64,000 nt of DNA from Odontesthes bonariensis (taxonomy: Eukaryota; Chordata; Actinopteri; Atheriniformes; Atherinopsidae): positions 33,788,663 to 33,852,662 of the forward strand of contig NC_134510.1 in NCBI RefSeq assembly GCF_027942865.1. The letters run 5' to 3'. The position numbers were made by a program, and so were the translations under genes. Below are positions 39,863 to 51,120 of this stretch, piece after piece. Numbering within the stretch: position 1 is the stretch's first letter; each line of letters opens with the position of its first letter. The notes below the pieces were generated by a model. That model did not search any database. It was not told the origin of the DNA and worked only from the letters and a program-made list of their open reading frames with translations.

Positions 39863-40670
39863 GGAGCTTCTTAACACTCGATGACAACGGCCGCCTTCTC
39901 CACCATACATCCATCCGGCCCGGACAGAAACTGGCACCAAGAGGGAAAGCCAGACAGAGACGGGTCTGGGAGCAGGAAAAAAATCCATATTTATTATCAG
40001 CCTGAGACACCAGATGAAGAAGCATTGTGCCACAGCCGTCATCTTTTCGTCCATTTTCAAATGATGTTGTCATTTGTGAATGTAAATACTACATAAGTTA
40101 ATCTTTCGGAGGAACTGAGAGAAATGTGAAGAGCTCAACGGTTCCCGTCCACGATGGAGCGAAAATCTGCCTTAAGAAACTGTAGCAACCTGCAGGAAAG
40201 AAGTGACTGTGTGGCCAATCAGAATCGTCTGTTTGCAATGCACCCGATTGTTATCGAGATGTTTTTATACCGACAGCCTCTGCGTGTGGATGGCACGGCT
40301 GCTCAACGTTGACCAAAAATGTGTGTTGATATTTTTTAAATGTGAATGGTGTAAAGATGAGTTTATCTCAGTGTGTTGTAAATGATGTCACTGCTCAGGA
40401 TGTTTTTCAGATTAGAACTAAATTAAAGTTTTTTTTCCCTTAAATTGAAGCAACATTGTCGTGCACAGCGCGGTAACACCTGTCGGTTTGTTTTGAAGAA
40501 TACGATCACTTTGATTTTGGTACTTGTTGTTGTGCAGCCTGAACGGACAGAGGAGCTGAAGTCAAACGTCTTGTCCGGTTTGTGTGTGTGTATGTTCTGA
40601 AAGCTGATGAGTTCCAGTGTGTCAACAGACCTGATCCCAACTCCAGTAAATAAAGACCAACTTCAGCACC
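39863..40670 (+). other. ankmy2: ankmy2 3' untranslated region
   Basis: Follows the ankmy2 stop codon. The AATAAA at 40649-40654 is the likely cleavage signal. Short ORFs here are not conserved-looking. The 11-bp satellite starts about 170 bases further on. Confidence 0.6.
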
Positions 40671-40838
40671 AATTTTCTGAGTCAGTTTTCATCTTTTACT
40701 GGCATGTTCCTTATTTTTCCAGTTTTTCTTTGTGATGGTCTGATCTGAGAAAGCACCAGAAAGCCAAAGGGTTCCCTATTTAGCAGAAACATCTGTACAT
40801 TTGAATGCAGCCGAGTCATTAAAACTGCCTAAATACAA

Positions 40839-43800
40839 GCATGTTAGAAACATGTTAGAAATATGTTAGAAGCATGTTGGAACCATGTTGGAACCATGTT
40901 AGAAGCATTTTAGAAACATGTTGGAACCATGTTGGAACCATGTTGGAACCATGTTGGAACCATGTTGGAACCATGTTGGAAACATGTTGGAAACATGTTG
41001 GAAACATGTTGGAAGCATGTTGGAACCATGTTGGAACCATGTTGGAAACATGTTGGAAGCATGTTAGAAACATGTTAGAAGCATGTTGGAAGCATGTTAG
41101 AAACATGTTAGAAGCATGTTGGAAGCATGTTGGAACCATGTTGGAAACATGTTGGAAGCATGTTGGAAGCATGTTAGAAACATGTTAGAAGCATGTTGGA
41201 AGCATGTTAGAAACATGTTAGAAGCATGTTGGAAGCATGTTAGAAACATGTTGGAACCATGTTGGAACCATGTTGGAACCATGTTGGAACCATGTTGGAA
41301 ACATGTTGGAAGCATGTTGGAAGCATGTTAGAAACATGTTAGAAGCATGTTGGAAGCATGTTAGAAACATGTTAGAAGCATGTTGGAAGCATGTTAGAAA
41401 CATGTTGGAACCATGTTGGAACCATGTTGGAACCATGTTGGAACCATGTTGGAAACATGTTGGAAACATGTTGGAAGCATGTTGGAAGCATGTTAGAAAC
41501 ATGTTAGAAGCATGTTGGAACCATGTTGGAACCATGTTGGAACCATGTTGGAACCATGTTGGAAACATGTTGGAAACATGTTGGAAGCATGTTGGAAGCA
41601 TGTTAGAAACATGTTAGAAGCATGTTAGAAGCATGTTAAAAGCATGTTGGAAGCATGTTGGAAGCATGTTGGAAGCATGTTAGAAACATGTTGGAAACAT
41701 GTTGGAAACATGTTGGAAACATGTTGGAAGCATGTTGGAAGCATGTTAGAAGCATGTTAGAAGCATGTTGGAAGCATGTTAGAAACATGTTAGAAGCATG
41801 TTAAAAGCATGTTGGAAGCATGTCAGAAACATGTTGGAACCATGTTAGAAGCATGTTAGAAACATGTTAGAACCATGTTGGAAGCATGTTGGAAGCATGT
41901 TAGAAGCATGTTAGAACCATGTTAGAACCATGTTAGAAACATGTTGGAAACATGTTAGAACCATGTTAGAAACATGTTGGAAACATGTTAGAAGCATGTT
42001 GGAAACATGTTAGAACCATGTTAGAAACATGTTGGAAGCATGTTAGAAACATGTTAGAACCATGTTAGAAACATGTTGGAAGCATGTTAGAAACATGTTG
42101 GAAGCATGTTAGAACCATATTAGAAACATGTTGGAAGCATGTTAGAAACATGTTAGAACCATGTTAGAAACGTGTTGGAAGCATGTTAGAAACGTGTTGG
42201 AAGCATGTTAGAAACATGTTGGAAGCATGTTAGAACCATATTAGAAACATGTTGGAAGCATGTTAGAAACATGTTAGAACCATGTTAGAAACGTGTTGGA
42301 AGCATGTTAGAAACATGTTGGAAGCATGTTAGAACCATATTAGAAACATGTTGGAAGCATGTTAGAAACATGTTAGAACCATGTTAGAAACGTGTTGGAA
42401 GCATGTTAGAAACATGTTGGAAGCATGTTAGAACCATATTAGAAACATGTTGGAAGCATGTTGGAACCATGTTGGAAACATGTTGGAAGCATGTTAGAAA
42501 CATGTTAGAAGCATGTTGGAAGCATGTTAGAAACATGTTAGAAGCATGTTAGAAGCATGTTGGAACCATGTTGGAACCATGTTGGAAACATGTTGGAAGC
42601 ATGTTGGAAGCATGTTAGAAACATGTTGGAAGTATGTTAGAAACATGTTAGAAACATGTTAGAAGCATGTTGGAAGCATGTTGGAAGCATGTTAGAAACA
42701 TGTTGGAACCATGTTAGAAGCATTTTAGAAACATGTTAGAAGCATGTTGGAACCATGTTGGAAACATGTTGGAAACATGTTGGAAGCATGTTGGAAGCAT
42801 GTTAGAAGCATGTTGGAAGCATGTTAGAAACATGTTAGAAGCATGTTAAAAGCATGTTGGAAGCATGTTAGAAACATGTTGGAACCATGTTAGAAGCATG
42901 TTAGAAACATGTTAGAAACATGTTAGAAGCATGTTAGAAGCATGTTGGAAGCATGTTGGAAGCATGTTAGAAGCATGTTAGAACCATGTTAGAACCATGT
43001 TAGAAACATGTTGGAAACATGTTAGAAGCATGTTGGAAACATGTTGGAAACATGTTAGAACCATGTTAGAACCATGTTAGAAACATGTTGGAAGCATGTT
43101 AGAAACATGTTAGAAACATGTTAGAAACATGTTAGAACCATGTTAGAAACATGTTGGAAGCATGTTAGAACCATATTAGAAACATGTTGGAAGCATGTCA
43201 GAACCATGTTAGAACCATGTTAGAAACATGTTGGAAGCATGTTAGAAACATGTTGGAAGCATGTTAGAACCATATTAGAAACATGTTGGAAGCATGTCAG
43301 AACCATGTTGGAACCATGTTAGAAACGTGTTGGAAGCATGTTAGAAACATGTTGGAACCATGTTAGAAGCATGTTAGAAACATGTTAGAACCATGTTGGA
43401 AGCATGTTGGAAGCATGTTAGAAGCATGTTAGAACCATGTTAGAACCATGTTAGAAACATGTTGGAAACATGTTAGAACCATGTTAGAAACATGTTGGAA
43501 ACATGTTAGAAGCATGTTGGAAACATGTTAGAACCATGTTAGAAACATGTTGGAAGCATGTTAGAAACATGTTAGAACCATGTTAGAAACATGTTGGAAG
43601 CATGTTAGAAACATGTTGGAAGCATGTTAGAACCATATTAGAAACATGTTGGAAGCATGTTAGAAACATGTTAGAACCATGTTAGAAACGTGTTGGAAGC
43701 ATGTTAGAAACGTGTTGGAAGCATGTTAGAAACATGTTGGAAGCATGTTAGAACCATATTAGAAACATGTTGGAAGCATGTTAGAAACATGTTAGAACCA

Positions 43801-46800
43801 TGTTAGAAACGTGTTGGAAGCATGTTAGAAACATGTTGGAAGCATGTTAGAACCATATTAGAAACATGTTGGAAGCATGTTGGAACCATGTTGGAAACAT
43901 GTTGGAAGCATGTTAGAAACATGTTAGAAGCATGTTGGAAGCATGTTAGAAACATGTTAGAAGCATGTTAGAAGCATGTTGGAACCATGTTGGAACCATG
44001 TTGGAAACATGTTGGAAGCATGTTGGAAGCATGTTAGAAACATGTTGGAAGTATGTTAGAAACATGTTAGAAACATGTTAGAAGCATGTTAAAAGCATGT
44101 TGGAAGCATGTTGGAAGCATGTTAGAAACATGTTGGAACCATGTTAGAAGCATTTTAGAAACATGTTAGAAGCATGTTGGAACCATGTTGGAAATATGTT
44201 GGAAACATGTTGGAAGCATGTTGGAAGCATGTTAGAAGCATGTTGGAAGCATGTTAGAAACATGTTAGAAGCATGTTAAAAGCATGTTGGAAGCATGTTA
44301 GAAACATGTTGGAACCATGTTAGAAGCATGTTAGAAACATGTTAGAAACATGTTAGAAGCATGTTAGAAGCATGTTGGAAGCATGTTGGAAGCATGTTAG
44401 AAGCATGTTAGAACCATGTTAGAACCATGTTAGAAACATGTTGGAAACATGTTAGAAGCATGTTGGAAACATGTTGGAAACATGTTAGAACCATGTTAGA
44501 ACCATGTTAGAAACATGTTGGAAGCATGTTAGAAACATGTTAGAACCATGTTAGAAACATGTTAGAAACATGTTAGAACCATGTTAGAAACATGTTGGAA
44601 GCATGTTAGAAACATGTTGGAAGCATGTTAGAACCATATTAGAAACATGTTGGAAGCATGTCAGAACCATGTTAGAACCATGTTAGAAACATGTTGGAAG
44701 CATGTTAGAAACATGTTGGAAGCATGTTAGAACCATATTAGAAACATGTTGGAAGCATGTCAGAACCATGTTAGAACCATGTTAGAAACATGTTAGAAGC
44801 ATGTTAGAACCACGTTAGAACCATGTTAGAACCATGTTAGAAACATGTTAGAAGCATGTTAGAAACATGTTAGAAGCATCTTAGAACCATGTTGGAAACA
44901 TGTTGGAAGCATGTTGGAAACATGTTGGAAGCATGTTGGACGCATGTTAGAAACATGTTGGAAGCATGTTGGAAGCATGTTAGAAACATGTTAGAAGCAT
45001 GTTAGAAGCATGTTGGAACCATGTTGGAACCATGTTGGAAACATGTTGGAAGCATGTTGGAAGCATGTTGGAAGCATGTTGGAAACATGTTGGAAGCATG
45101 TTAGAAACATGTTGGAAGCATGTTAGAAACATGTTAGAAACATGTTAGAAGCATGTTAAAAGCATGTTGGAAGCATGTTGGAAGCATGTTAGAAACATGT
45201 TGGAACCATGTTAGAAGCATTTTAGAAACATGTTAGAAGCATGTTGGAACCATGTTGGAAACATGTTGGAAACATGTTGGAAGCATGTTGGAAGCATGTT
45301 AGAAACATGTTAGAAGCATGTTGGAAGCATGTTAGAAACATGTTAGAAGCATGTTAAAAGCATGTTGGAAGCATGTTAGAAACATGTTGGAACCATGTTA
45401 GAAGCATGTTAGAAACATGTTAGAAGCATGTTGGAAGCATGTTGGAAGCATGTTAGAAGCATGTTAGAAGCATGTTAGAAGCATGTTAGAAACATGTTGG
45501 AAACATGTTAGAACCATGTTAGAACTATGTTAGAAACATGTTGGAAGCATGTTAGAAACATGTTAGAACCATGTTAGAACCATGTTAGAAACATGTTGGA
45601 AGCATGTTAGAAACATGTTGGAAGCATGTTAGAACCATATTAGAAACATGTTGGAAGCATGTCAGAACCATGTTAGAACCATGTTAGAAACATGTTGGAA
45701 GCATGTTAGAAACATGTTAGAACCATGTTAGAAACGTGTTGGAAGCATGTTAGAAACATGTTGGAAGCATGTTAGAACCATATTAGAAACATGTTGGAAG
45801 CATGTCAGAACCATGTTAGAACCATGTTAGAAACATGTTAGAAGCATGTTAGAAACATGTTAGAAGCATGTTAGAAACATGTTAGAAGCATGTTGGAACC
45901 ATGTTGGAAACATGTTGGAAACATGTTGGAAGCATGTTGGAAACATGTTGGAAGCATGTCTGAAGCATGTTAGAAACATGTTAGAAGCATGTTGGAAGCA
46001 TGTTAGAAACATGTTAGAAGCATGTTAAAAGCATGTTGGAAGCATGTTAGAAACATGTTGGAACCATGTTAGAAGCATGTTAGAAACATGTTAGAAGCAT
46101 GTTAGAACCATGTCAGAACCATGTTAGAAACATGTTGGAAACATGTTAGAAGCATGTTGGAAACATGTTGGAAGCATGTTGGAAACATGTTAGAACCATG
46201 TTAGAACCATGTTAGAAACATGTTGGAAGCATGTTAGAAACATGTTAGAACCATGTTAGAAACATGTTGGTAGCATGTTAGAAACATGTTGGAAGCATGT
46301 TAGAACCATGTTAGAAACATGTTGGAAGCATGTTAGAACCATGTTAGAAACATGTTAGAACCATGTTAGAACCATGTTAGAAACATGTTAGAAGCATGTT
46401 AGAAACATGTTAGAAGCATGTTAGAACCATGTTGGAAGCATGTTGGAAACATGTTGGAAGCATGTTGGAAGCATGTTAGAAACATGTTAGAAGCATGTTG
46501 GAAGCATGTTCAACATGTTAGAAGCATGTTGGAAGCATGTTAGAAACATGTTAGAAGCATGTTAAAAGCATGTTGGAAGCATGTTAGAAACATGTTGGAA
46601 CCATGTTAGAAGCATGTTAGAAACATGTTAGAAGCATGTTAGAACCATGTTAGAACCATGTTAGAAACATGTTGGAAACATGTTAAAAGCATGTTGGAAA
46701 CATGTTGGAAGCATGTTGGAAGCATGTTAGAAACATGTTAGAAGCATGTTAGAAGCATGTTAGAAGCATGTTAGAAACATGTTGGAAGCATGTTAGAAAC

Positions 46801-47036
46801 ATGTTGGAAGCATGTTAGAACCATGTTAGAAACATGTTAGAAGCATGTTAGAACCATGTTAGAACCATGTTAGAAACATGTTAGAAGCATGTTAGAAACA
46901 TGTTAGAAGCATGTTAGAACCATGTTAGAACCATGTTAGAAACATGTTAGAAGCATGTTAGAACCATGTTAGAACCATGTTAGAAACATGTTAGAAGCAT
47001 GTTAGAAACATGTTAGAAGCATGTTAGAAACATGTT
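40839..47036. repeat. 11-bp minisatellite/satellite array, about 563 units
   Basis: Direct tandem repeats of the unit CATGTT-R-GAA-V, where R is A or G and V is A, C or G. The whole 6.2 kb is therefore a string of about six monomer types with rare other changes (CATATT, CGTGTT, CATTTT, GTATGTT). By coordinate arithmetic the CATGTT words stay in 11-bp register from 40840 to 46505. A single 9-bp unit (46505 to 46514) shifts the phase once, and the array then runs on to its end. The left part is TTGG-rich and the right part TTAG-rich. Most units with V=A contain the palindrome ACATGT. Since 33 bp is eleven codons, every frame reads the same 11-residue repeat, which creates spurious ORFs on both strands. 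The array lies between the 3' ends of ankmy2 and lrrc72. Confidence 0.98.
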
Positions 47037-47704
47037 CCAGCACTTTACACAGAAAACTGATGCAGGTCTGAGACACAGAGTGACGGTGATTTTATTCATG
47101 GATAATTTGTTCCTCTATTAGTTTTTGTCTCTTCCCTTTAATCGTACATCCACAATCAGTTTCCATCTCCAACTTGTTATTTCTGGCTTAGTTTTGTGTT
47201 AGCAACCAAATTAATCATTCATCGTTTGAGCCCATTATTTTGTCATTATCATTTTTCCCGGCTCTGAGAGTGGTACATTTGAATCTCTTTTTAATCTTAT
47301 TGGATCATCCATCATAGTTTCCCAACTAATGATGGTCATTTTGCACATTGATGGACATTCAGCTCTCTTTCTGAACATTTTGAATCCCATTTTCATGTTG
47401 TGGTCCCATTGAGGTAATTGAGGATGTTTCTGGTCTTCTTATGTGATGCTTCTGATCTTTTGAGAATTTAATTTGACAAAATTTGAATCATCTTTTTGTC
47501 ATTTCCATTATTTGGTGTTTTACTTTTGTTATTGAGCATATTTGGCCATGAATGGCTCCTTTTGCGGCGAATTTTGACCATCTGGTGACTGATTTAGGTC
47601 ATTTGCACATCTCTGTGGGTAAGTTTAAGTTTGTGATGCTAAAAGCTGTAGAGATGACATTTGATTAGCAGTATCTTGACTTTGACAACGTCCAAGTTTG
47701 CCTT
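47037..47704. other. Unique sequence between the satellite and lrrc72
   Basis: No gene found. It contains loose repeats of a CATTTG/TCATTT-like word. A TTTATT at 47091-47096 is an alternative - strand poly(A) signal for lrrc72. Confidence 0.5.
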
Positions 47705-47821
47705 TTTATTGCGAAACATTTTGAAAACACTGCAGAGACACTGAGAAAGTGAAGGTAATCTCTGTAATGACTGCTGGGACCAAATGCTAAATCAGATGCA
47801 GATCTTGTCTCTCTTTGTGCA

Positions 47822-50800
47822 CTACTGTTTATGTCTGCCAAAGGCCACCGACTGGAGAACACGATGATGATCCTGGTTGAAAATCTGGAAGGATCTTTTC
47901 CGCTCTGATGGTTTAATTTCTGACAACACAACAAAAGCCGGAAAAAAAGGCAAAATGTAAGATTTCATAAAGACGAAGCGTTGGTCAGAAAAGTCCCTCT
48001 GAGGGTACGTAAACCATACCTTTTCTGTCTAAGATTTGGATCGATGGCAAGCAGTGGATCACATGGTAGCGATACCCAGGTTCATGAGACATGGGATTCA
48101 GGAAAAAAGCTGCAGTTTAAAAAAAGAAAACATTGTCACATCTCAGTGTCTCCAGGTTGATGTAAATCAGTCGGATCCTTGCAGACGCCTTTTCCGGCCC
48201 CGGAGGGCGCTCTTTATCACGGGTCTCACAGTTTGTCACTCACTGGCGTTTTGCAGCTGCTGCATCCTCCTTAGCTCATGCATCGCGTCCGCCAACCCTC
48301 TGATCTGGTTGTTGTGGAGATACAGGAGTCGAAGGCAGGTCAGGTGATTTAGGGCACCTGTGTGAGAGGCGGAAATGAAAAATTACACGATGACACGATG
48401 ATTTGTCTTCTACAATAAAGCTTGTTACACTGAGCTCATATGGTTTTCATTTCCCCACAGAATGTTTTACATGGAAAAGATAAATGTTCAAGGTAAATGT
48501 TACTCTTTTTCTTGACTACATCTGTTTGGCAGATCAAATTAATGAAAAACATCCAAGACATTTTTTGAGGATTAAACAAGGGTTTCCCAAACTTTAATTC
48601 AAAAGGAAAACTCCACTTGAGCAGATTTTTTTTGCTTTCATTGCCTAAAATATGAGCAATTTTCCACAAGCATTAATTAGTCCAAAGGAGTAAAGTATTT
48701 AGTTGGTAACAAAACAACCCTGATTGATCAACTCTTAGTTTTCTACTTGTAAAAATAGTGCTATAGAATGGTTTACTCTGTTAGTAATGGAGTGTTTTTA
48801 CATTGTTGTTTTGGTATCTTAAATCAAAAACTCGAATATTTCTGCCACCACCTCCTTAGATTTTAAGACATAGGTTCTACACGCCATTAAAATCCATCCT
48901 TTTTATACTCAAAGGAGAAATAAAGTTGCACCTTTCACAGATTTGATGCTATTATGTTGAAGGTAAAGTTCAGTCAAGCAGCAGTTGAGGGAACGACAGC
49001 TGAGCTCTCTGATCTGGAAGAATTACAGTAGAAATTAAATCACCTTCCACTCAGTTTAACTCGCATGCGATATGGAATGATGCGAGTGCCATAAAAATAA
49101 CAACTCTGTAAACAAATAAGAAAACAAATTAGGAAATATACACAGAAATAGATGAATAAATGTGGAAATAACCAATCGTGTTTTCTTTAATGCCATCTAT
49201 TTACTTTTACTCCTTATTTTTCACAATTTTGTCTGTGCTGTGTCCCCAAACTTTTGCTCTGAGTCACTCAGTTTTCAGCATCTTACCTCATAACTTACCT
49301 TGTTGCAAGAGGAAACTACTTTCCCCCTTTTTCACCTTAACCTCTAAATCTTTTTCTGAACACGTGAGGAAAGAAATAATCAGCAGAATAAGTAGCAAAA
49401 CCTTCACTCGCGTTACATGTACAGGACCTGAGTTCAGTCTGGAATTAAAGGCCCTGTCACACTGTTGCGTATGAGAGAAGCATATGAGTTGCGTATGAAA
49501 ATTATTACTCATACGCTGGTATACGCTGACATACGCCAGGGGAACGTTAGGCATAGATTGTATACGTTTCAAGCACGCTGGCATACGTTGGCATACGGCA
49601 TACGCTGAGGCAGAAATAAATTTTTGAACATGCTCAAAACTTTTGTGCGTATGGTTAATACGCTAAACATACGCTAGGCATACGCTGAATACGCTAGAGG
49701 TACGATATAGGTACGTTACTGATAGGTCGAGAACTCTGGACATAAGTTGCCATATGTTGGCATGAAGGTGTACCGTACAGCTAGCGTATTTATAGCCTCC
49801 GCCCGTCTGCCGCCTCCATCTCCGCCAGACGGGCGGAGATGGAGGCGGCAGGCAACCGACGATTCACAGGAGCGGTCAGGAGGAAGAGTTGGGGATCTTG
49901 ATCGCTCAGAAGCATGTAACTCATCAGCCGCAGGTGCATCAGGCATTTCAGCAGGTTTGGGTGAGAATGATTCTTGTGTTTTTTTGCCTTTTCCTCGGCC
50001 CAGGGCCCGGGCAAACGACGATTGCTTCTTGGGAGGCATGATCGAGATGAATGTCTCGAGAGATGTTGATAGCGCGTCGTCTACTGCAATATTGGAGCAA
50101 TGTGGAAAGGCTGCTGATATAGGCGCGTTGAAACGTACGCTGGGCATGCGCCGTTCATATGCTACTCATACGCTAGTCATTTTTTATTTTCAAGGACTTT
50201 TCGTGCGTATGAAAATTATATTATTAATTTTCATACGCAACTCATACGCTTCTCTCATACGCAACAGTGTGACAGGGCCTTAAGAATCAGATGGGACTGT
50301 TACACCCCAACAAAATGTCAGAACAAACTTATAATTCAGGTCCTGTAGATGTGACATAGATGCATGACACACCACCTGATTGGCTTAGAGCAAAATCAAT
50401 AGAGAAAAGCATACACACAGAAACAGGGGAATGAAAAAAAGAGTATAAAACAAAGTAAATGGAAAGAACAACATTTTTACTTACAATTATTCTTATTCTT
50501 TCCATAAGCATTGTAGGTAGAGTTTCATGGAAGCGTACCTTGTTATTGTTCAGCCACAGCCTCCTCAAAAAGCGAAATCTTGATAAATCAGGAACACTGG
50601 AGAGTTTTCTACACAACAAAAGGCCAGAAATTCCAAATACTGTCTTTAGATTGCCTCCTTTGTGTGAAAGTACTCGCAATACATGCTGGAGTTATTTGTG
50701 TAAGCAATATCTTTTTCTTACTTTTTGGCGAGACTAAGCTGGCAAACATCCATGTCCGTCTTTATTCCACGCCTCTGAAGAGACTCTTTGATGTCCTGTG

Positions 50801-50903
50801 TTTGGCGAGAGGACAGAAAAGTCTCAGAGGATTACATGAATGTGCAGTGAAAATGCTGCCAGTGTTTGTTTTAGATAAAGTTGTTCACCTCAGTCACCTC
50901 CAT
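47822..50903 (-). CDS. lrrc72: Leucine-rich repeat-containing protein 72
   Basis: Small LRR protein of unknown biochemical role. Rebuilt from seven coding exons in transcript order: 50903-50889, 50795-50722, 50608-50539, 49013-48932, 48357-48244, 48109-48020 and 47919-47822. All junctions are GT-AG with agreeing phases, giving 180 residues. Exon 1 encodes only MEVTE. Exons 2-3 join as SLAKK then KLSSVPDLSRFRFLRRLWL, the first LRR. Exon 4 gives NCCLTELYLQHNSIKSV. Exon 5 gives LTCLRLLYLHNNQIRGL. Exon 6 has the LRR cap (FFLNPMSHEPGYRYHVIHCL, then ILDRK). Exon 7 has KRSFQIFNQ and VLQSVAFGRHKQ before TAG. The human protein is about 100 residues longer at the C-terminus. Most exons are too short to show as ORFs. 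An AATAAA on the - strand at 47705-47710 fits the 3' end. Confidence 0.87.
49449..50280. mobile_element. PIF/Harbinger-type MITE, 832 bp, TAA target duplication
   Basis: The left end AGGCCCTGTCACAC and right end GTGTGACAGGGCCT are perfect complements. The inverted repeat extends about 56 bp with one mismatch (CATATG against CGTATG). The flanks are TAA at 49446-49448 and TAA at 50281-50283, the 3-bp TWA duplication typical of PIF/Harbinger. The subterminal left 250 bp holds many CATACGCT/ATACGCTA words. The interior has open frames on both strands; the - strand one starts MPPKKQSSFARALGRGKGKK and lacks any transposase motif. It sits in lrrc72 intron 3. Confidence 0.85.
49807..49851. repeat. 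20-bp perfect inverted repeat (hairpin) inside the MITE
   Basis: Arms 49807-49826 and 49832-49851 are exact complements (CTGCCGCCTCC to GGAGGCGGCAG) around a 5-base loop. The sequence is GC-rich and would form a stable cruciform or RNA hairpin. Confidence 0.9.
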
Positions 50904-51106
50904 TGTCTGCCGCTTCTCCAGAGCAGTCAGAGTGGTTGCCAGGAAACTCCTGCCATAACAAACAGAAGAGCGTTCTCTTTTATCCAAAAAGATACATGAC
51001 TTATCTGGGAACTCTGTAATGGTTTTAGGAGATTATTTCTGTTTGATGATACTTTTGCACATTTTAATCTTAGTCTGCAACACTTACCTGTATGTGAGAA
51101 AGATAT

Positions 51107-51120
51107 CCAGCAGAGGGCAG
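51107..51120 (+). promoter_or_regulatory. CTCF-like motif upstream of lrrc72
   Basis: CCAGCAGAGGGCAG fits the CTCF core CCASYAGRKGGCRS at all 14 positions. It lies about 200 bases upstream of the lrrc72 start. Binding is inferred from the motif alone. Confidence 0.45.

Noticed and set aside
40855-41617. ORFs of 104-127 aa on both strands reading 11-residue repeats rich in Cys, Trp and His
   Set aside because: They come from the 11-bp satellite, where any frame without TAG reads the same repeat. There is no start context, splice site or family, and they end where TTAG monomers begin.
40839-47036. CRISPR-like repeat array
   Set aside because: The units are directly adjacent with no unique spacers, and the window is vertebrate.
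49747-50283. 178-aa ORF (+) and the 143-aa ORF on the opposite strand
   Set aside because: Both lie inside the Harbinger-type MITE, overlap each other on opposite strands and include its terminal repeat. They show no transposase or other domain.
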